Program-made: the position numbers and the translations under genes
The notes under the pieces: model-generated
What the model was told of the DNA's origin: nothing
Seen by the model: only the letters and a program-made list of their open reading frames with translations
The model's database searches: none
Shown: positions 58,367-64,000 of the stretch, piece after piece
Layout of the letters: the number at the start of each line of letters is the position of its first letter
Position numbering within the stretch: position 1 is the stretch's first letter
DNA from: Symsagittifera roscoffensis
Lineage: Eukaryota; Xenacoelomorpha; Acoela; Convolutidae
Direction of reading: 5' to 3'
Length of the DNA stretch: 64,000 bases
Assembly: GCF_963678635.1 (NCBI RefSeq)
Contig: NC_087062.1
Span: forward strand, 44,966,395 to 45,030,394

Positions 58367-61300
58367 ATGGAGACAGCGCTGTGTCTGTTGGCGAAGGATC
58401 CGGCAGTTGCCAAGAACAAAGCCATCAAGGAGTCATGCACAACTGCTGTCGGTAAGAACAAATCGTTTATATCACTTGCTAGAGCAAGTAACGTGTAATC
58501 GAGAACAAGACTCCCTTTTATCCATTAAAAATGTTTTCTTACAAATCTTAGATTTTGCGCTTTTTAAGAAAACCTAATTAATTTCAAGGTGTCTCCCCAC
58601 TTAGTCGCGTGGTAAAGCGCGTGCCCGGGGATCATATAGTCGGGTTGAGTTACCGGTCGGACTTCGTTTCATTTTCGATGAGTAAATGTTCGTTTTTTTG
58701 CTTAATTTTTCTCATTAAAACGTCTTTCAAATTTGTACCTACTTTAATTTTGTATAATTCCTTTATTTGTTTTCCATTTTTGTTCGATTCGTTTTTCTTT
58801 TCTTTTATTGGCATAATGGTTTATTACCCTTGCGATAAGCAAGGGTATTGCAATCGGGTAGTGGATTTTGTTTACCGTAAATAACTTTGTTCACATAACT
58901 TTTCTGGACTCATCTGTAGTGGTACCTTGTTTCATAATTATTTAAGTTTTTAGCGTTCCCAGCTCACTTAGCCTGGAAGTAGCGAATCCGCCTGAGAAAT
59001 ATTCTGTTTCAATTAAAATTGTAGCTCAATTATTTGTCTCCTTATCTTTTATTGGCGTATTTGCCACATTTTTGAATCGTTTTGGTGGCACTTTCTTATT
59101 AAAGTTGCTTTGAGTGTTTGATTTACTCCTTCAACTTGTATTTTTACTTACCTTGACTTCGTATTGCTGTTTTTGTTTGACTTAGAAATTTATTCGACCC
59201 ATAATATTTCGGCCTTTTTTTGTTTATCGATTTAGTGGTCCAATTTTGCATCGTTTCAAAGGAAACACAATTTACAATCTGCTCCGCACTTTTTAAGTTG
59301 GTTGCACTGTACCTTTACCACTCGGTTTGTTGAAATCTCGTTTTGTTTTTTTGTTTTTTTTCCGGTTCAATAGGTTTTGGCTTGTTTGATATAGGCTTAG
59401 TAGCTTCGTTTTGCGTCATTTGATGCGCTGAAAAAGTTTGTGTGCCTGTGTGTGTCATGAGGGGAAGGTATACGTAAAATTTTTAAATTTGTTTTGATTT
59501 TAAGAAGACGAGCTCAGGTGTTTTTGGCTTTGTCACCGCCTGTTTAGTTTTGTTCCGATGCTGATTTTGTATTTTTGTTTGATCATGTTTTTTTACAACT
59601 ATTTTCTTTCATTTTGAAAGATCTAGTTGTATTGCAAGTATTGCCAATCTCAGCTCACCTCAGTGTTCAATTTTGCTGGTTCGTTTTTATGCAGACTTTT
59701 ATGCTTTTGGATATGAATAATAGTGGATATGAAAATTTGCTCAGTATTCGGGGGATTGTTTAGCGACGCGTTTTTGTCTCATTGAACATCAGCAATGCTA
59801 ATGGTGTGCAATGAACATCAGCAATGCAATCTTGAGCTTGTTTTATCGCAAAAGTTACGGAGCTCCTTTTCTCCTCTGACAACCAAGCGATAACTGAAAG
59901 TTATTGAATGAAGATTTGAGAAAGCCAATTTGTTTTTTGGAAGATGGTAATTACCCTTGCGATAGGTAAGGGCAACGGTATTGCAACCGGGTACAAGGTT
60001 TTTTCCCGTAAATAACTTTGGTCACAGAATGGTTATTTTAGGAATGGTAAATTTCAAGACATGCTCAATTTCTTGGAAGTTTAATTAAAAGTACCTCATG
60101 GTAGTTAAGTTAATAGGTGGAGTTCGCTTGGGACAGTTATTATTTTCTCAGATAAATTCAATGAAAAACTTAGATTTTATCGGATTCATAGTTTTCGTCT
60201 TAGTTTCCGTCGTTTCATTTTCCGATTTTTTATTATCTGGTACTAGTTTTTATCAACCTAATTTGTTAAGCATGGATTTTACTTTCATTGTATTTTTTTT
60301 GCGATAATTGGAAGTTGTGTAATTTGTCGTTTTACTACGTATGATTTTGAATAAGTTTTTTTTCGGCTAATGTTGCATCGGCTTCGTCAACTTATATTTT
60401 GTAATTTGGACAGCAAAGATTTCCTGCTTAACAAAATCAGGTATTCTAAAAATAAAATGGTATAGGATTGGGTTTTTTTTTCTTTTTTGAGACGCATTCG
60501 GATTTTTTTATTTTTAAACAAAATTTTAGTTTAGTAGAAAACTACTCTACCGAATTTCAAAAAAATCGGATCAAAGAAAAGAGCGTCTATTCCCCTATGT
60601 GCCTGCTTAAACTCCGTGGGTCTTTGTACTTTAGTGTACTGTCTACAGCCTTCGAAAAAGTGTGTGGGGAGGGAGAATGTTAAACCCATATTTTTGGACT
60701 TTTTTCTTCGTTTTCTCCCAAATTCAAGATATTGGGGTTCAGTAGATAGATTGCGTTAGGGGAAGCTCATCTGCTTAGTGGCTATGCCAAAAAAATTTCA
60801 GCAGAAAGTTTTGGCACTCGGAATGTCAATAATTGGTTTTTGTACCGTCTGTTGAAACTATTTGACTGACTTTTTTTCGAAAATGAAACTCTCAAATCTT
60901 CAATTTGCGTTCAATCGACTCAGATTTTTACACAAAAAGGTATGATTCATGGAACAGTAAAGTTTTTGATTTTTTAACCCTTTTTTGGAAACTCTTTGAC
61001 TTCTCGAAAACTACCCTGCCAATTCTTACGTTAAGTTCTCAGGTTCAATCAGAAACCCGGTTTTGTTATTATTGTTTGTTTAGGCGCTGATGGATTTCGG
61101 AAAATCAAGTGTTTGAACTTTTGACCGTGTTTTTCAAATCTTTCTGATTTTCATAGGAACTATGCTGTCAAATTTGAGATGAAGGGTTCAATCGAAAGAA
61201 CCGGTTGGGAGACATTTTCCTACAGAAGCGGCGACTCCTTTTTTTTGTGAGAAAATTTTTATGTATTTGGGAAGATAGCAATTTCTTAAAAAGTTTCCTT

Positions 61301-64000
61301 CTTCTCACTTACTTAAGTAGAAAAGCAACTAAGGTTTCGGTAAAGTCCATTTTTTGAAACTACCCATTACATCCAGCTTAAGTAAAACAAATTCCACAAA
61401 ATTATCAAACATCTATCTACATGTTTTACTCGTCCCCTTGTATTTTTTATTGAGTATACGAACGTTTTGGTTTCTTTGGTTTTTTTCATGTTTTTTCTAC
61501 TTATTTTTTTTTGAACAAAAGTGGCACCTTATTGCGCCGCTTGGTGAGATAAAAAAAACGTGTGTGTTTTTTATGCGTGTTTTTTGTGGGGGGACTTAAA
61601 ATTTGTTAGAGTATTTAAGTTAAGTATGAAAACTTTTTTGTCGACTCAACGAGTTTCTGCTCAAGTATCGTCGGCTTTGCTACTTACCGCTTTGAAAGTT
61701 TTGTCGCAATGTAAATGTCGCAACCGAAGACAATTTGAGACAAACAAAGGAAAATTTTGGTAGATCTAGGTATTTCTTGTTTCGACTTAGCGGCTAGTGG
61801 CGTTGAGTTTCGGCTCACCTCTGCATAGTTATTCCTTTTAATGGAGCGACAGTGTGTAAAATGCACGATCTTCAACATGAAGGTCGTGGGTTGAATCTCG
61901 CTTCGACCACGGTTGGAGTGGTCCCAGAGTCATCCGGTGGGACCAGGTGCGGTGAAATGGATGCCATCTGTCGCCCCCATGGAAGCAAGGGGCAAGGTTG
62001 TAAAGAGAAAGCAGGGCAGGTGGCAAATTTAAAAATTTTACTTAAAAGTAAATTATTTTTGCCCATAATAATGATAATAATAGATAGAAATTGAAGACTA
62101 CAGTGTCAAGCCGTTTGCTCATAGTTAAAAACCATAGTTTTTGTGAGCTTAGAGTTCAATCGTGTAGATACGTCGTGAACGCATTAAGTGTTTAGAATTG
62201 CTGGAGAACGAGGAGCAGGTGAACATGATTCCGAAAACAGAGTTGAGAACAACGAGCATGGTGCCCCTTCTTCTGGCACTGGACTCGAAGAACAGCAAGC
62301 TTTGTGGGTATGCGATCGATGGTCTGAAGAAGCTAGTCACCGATGCCAGGTTTTTCTCCCTCACTCAGGAGGAGAAGTACGAGGAGCAGATGACGGCACA
62401 GGTGCTCAGCTGTCTCAACAGTTGTCCACAGCTGCCAGATGATGTGCTGGTCGCAATCATGAAGGTCAGTTACAGTCACCTATCAGCAATTTTTATGCAA
62501 TACATTGGTGACCACAATAGACACAATCGGCCGGGACTGCTGCTGAAGTTTCATATCCAAAAATGTGCAGTAGCTAGTCCCAAAATTTGTTGCACATTTT
62601 CAATAAAAGTTATAATGTAATACTGTTCACTCTTCTGTATTTCGGTTCCGTCTATAAGTGACAAAAGTAGAACTCATTGTTGTACGTTTAATTTGTGTTA
62701 TAGTTTCTTCTCAATTTCTTCAATTCTGACGCCTTTCATATTACAGAAAGAAGCATGTGTTCAGCCGTTGAGGTGAGTTTTGACTACATTACTCAAACTT
62801 CGCATGAAATGTCACGTTCTGGCTAATACTGGTAGCGAGATTTTCGGTTGCGATGTTTTTCAGCTATGCTTGGCAGTGCAGAAAACGAGTCTCCTGAGTG
62901 GTACCAGGACTGCCATCAGAGGCACTCTTCTTCAGATGATCAGCAACATCTGCTACCAGCTGCACGATAAGAAGTCCAGCTGTGCAGCCACTATCAAGTC
63001 CCAACTAAACGCCAGGCAGTCTGAGGCCCAAATGGATGTACCACTATGTACCGGGTGCAACAAGGCGGCAGAAAATGAGGAAATCACCGAAGAGGGATAT
63101 CATCAAACTGAAAGCAATCAGTTTTCGGCTGAGCTGGAAAGTCATCACTTTGTGCATGCTCAACAGAAGGGCATGAATTTACTACGCAATGACGTAATAG
63201 AAACCCTTAAATATTTAGTAACGAAAGTGGAATCCTTTCAAGAATCATCAAACTCATCCACGGTGGTACTGAATTCGCAGAAATTGGAATTATGTCTCGA
63301 TAGTTTACTTACAGGGCTCCGATGTCTGCCAAATTCCATCAATTGTTCACCCCAGTTCCTTGAGTTTGTTTGGCAGAATTTGTGCCCAACTTTAATATCA
63401 ATTCTTGGAAACCCAAGAAACCTGAAGACGGTATCAAATACGCATGAGGCTAGTGAGAATGTAGCGACGGGTTCGAGCAAAGGGTCAATAGCAGGTCCAG
63501 TAGTTGGTGGGTCTTCAGCTTACGAACTGGGAAGAGGTTCTGGCGTGTCGAGTTCTCCGCCAAACATGATTGGATCTAACGCGAGGTAATGAGCGCGAGA
63601 CTCATTGCATGATACACAAGCAATGAAATAAAATCCAATAATTGATTTTTCATTCACCTCTGTCCATCATTTCACTGATTGTTCAATTTTGTTAATGAAT
63701 TTGGCTCTTTTCAATTTTTGTTTTTTTAATCCAGGGCTGATGTTTTCATTACGAGTGAGTTTTTATTTGAGTAAATTTTCTTAACGTGTAATATTCAATG
63801 TTTGCATGGATCTAGCTTCTTCAAACTGTTTCGAATGATGTCGAAAAAAGTTGCTATCAATTCTGAGTGAGTATTAACTAGTATCTACGCTCTGTTGATT
63901 CTTTTCTGTGCTCCTACTCGATGTGTTGGTTAAATATGGGTTAAAAGTATCATAGCTGATTTGCCGACAAATACTTTGTACCTCAACTTCATGCAGAGCT
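58367..64000 (+). CDS. ARFGEF3: ARFGEF3 (BIG3-like), 5' part only
   Basis: Firm exons: 58367-58451 (METALCLLAKDPAVAKNKAI, then KESCTTAV), 62196-62464 (ELLENEEQVN, then MVPLLLALDSKNSKLCGYAI) and 62864-63585 (LCLAVQKTSLLSGTRTAIRG, later FVWQNLCPTLISILGNP and GRGSG). These follow the N-terminal order of the vertebrate protein: KAIKESC; PL.LALESKN; TAVRATL; LIWKNLCPALIVILGNP. Exon 1 joins exon 2 in phase 1. Exon 2 ends in phase 0 and can join 62864 in frame, but that skips roughly 24 residues of the vertebrate protein. A possible 26-base exon (62747-62772) would not keep the frame alone. A tentative 20-base exon lies at 63735-63754. The family is a Sec7-related Arf-GEF homologue regulating secretory traffic; its Sec7-like part is beyond the window. 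Confidence 0.85.
58600..58670 (+). repeat. tRNA-like relic in ARFGEF3 intron 1
   Basis: CTTAGTCGCGTGGTAAAGCG fits an A box and GGGTTGAGTTACC (58643-58655) a weak B box. The flanks do not form an acceptor stem by eye. Confidence 0.4.
58820..60435 (+). repeat. Composite repeat: hairpin, tRNA-like and CGGCTTAGT modules
   Basis: TACCCTTGCGATAAGCAAGG (from 58826) with TATTGCAATCGGGTAG and TTTACCGTAAATAAC; an A-box-like TTAGCCTGGAAGTAGCG near 58970; CGGCTTAGT-type modules at 59223, 59389 and 60371; and a second hairpin module at 59952 (TACCCTTGCGATAGGTAAGG, then TTCCCGTAAATAAC). Same module order as at 29455 and 33640. In ARFGEF3 intron 1. Confidence 0.6.
60440..61390 (+). repeat. Periodic repeat family GGCCCTCGGAAAAGTC, cluster 4
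   Basis: Units near 60582, 60755, 60930, 61062 and 61208 with CTTAGTGGCTATGCC, TTTTGGCACTCGGAATGTCA, AACTACCCTGCC and ACAGAAGCGGCGACTCC. It directly follows the composite modules, as in the 29455-31075 region. The end motif is poor (TTACATCCAGCTTAAG, about 61367). Confidence 0.6.
61840..62060 (+). repeat. tRNA-derived SINE candidate in ARFGEF3 intron 1
   Basis: GC-richer than its surroundings. A tRNA-like head with B box GGGTTGAATCTC (61889-61900) is followed by CGCTTCGACCACGG. The body has GTGGTCCCAGAGTCATCCGG and GGGACCAGGTGCGG, and the end is A-rich. It stops about 100 bases before exon 2. Confidence 0.5.

Noticed and set aside
62780-62863. Extension of the ARFGEF3 exon upstream to an ATG-like start at 62780
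   Set aside because: The reading before the TTTTTCAG acceptor has no similarity to the family; homology begins right after the acceptor.

Overview
The window is nuclear DNA from an AT-rich invertebrate animal genome. The evidence is GT-AG introns, five recognisable metazoan genes (KRR1, NT5C2, a tetraspanin, OPA3, ARFGEF3), Penelope-like and LINE retroelements and tRNA-like SINE modules. The genes are intron-poor: NT5C2 has three coding exons and KRR1 has two. I cannot name the phylum from the sequence.

Layout. 1-2163 is a decayed gag gene of an LTR retrotransposon on the minus strand. 3345-23625 is a rearranged block: about 5.6 kb units (a motif-rich non-coding part, the 5' half of a Penelope-like element, and a piece of the KRR1 5' region) occur in tandem, the middle copy being internally deleted. 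After them come two chimeric joins of the KRR1 5' end to the 3' half of the Penelope element, then a nearly complete second Penelope-like element (19863-23625) with two tandem 3' repeats, each holding a hammerhead-ribozyme-like core. The genuine KRR1 gene follows (24768-28339, +), with a LINE reverse transcriptase in antisense in its intron. 28340-36814 is intergenic and full of degenerate composite repeats. NT5C2 (36819-39763, +) and the tetraspanin gene (50127-40886, -) converge; the tetraspanin and OPA3 (51304-57281, +) diverge from a 1.2 kb interval; ARFGEF3 (58367 to the right edge, +) is partial. The long introns of the last three genes carry the same repeat families as the intergenic DNA.

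Most interesting: the Penelope-like reverse transcriptase carries a C4HC3 PHD-type zinc-finger signature inserted in its palm, between the motif B region and the catalytic YVDD. The signature is also visible in two sibling fragments. Next are the KRR1-Penelope fusions and promoter duplications, the hammerhead-like motifs, and several families of non-coding repeats with internal periods of about 150-200 bp and shared end motifs.

The host genes are unrelated housekeeping or membrane genes (ribosome assembly, nucleotide turnover, membrane organisation, mitochondrial maintenance, Arf-GEF-like regulation) and do not look like a pathway. All splice sites were read by eye and have no transcript support.
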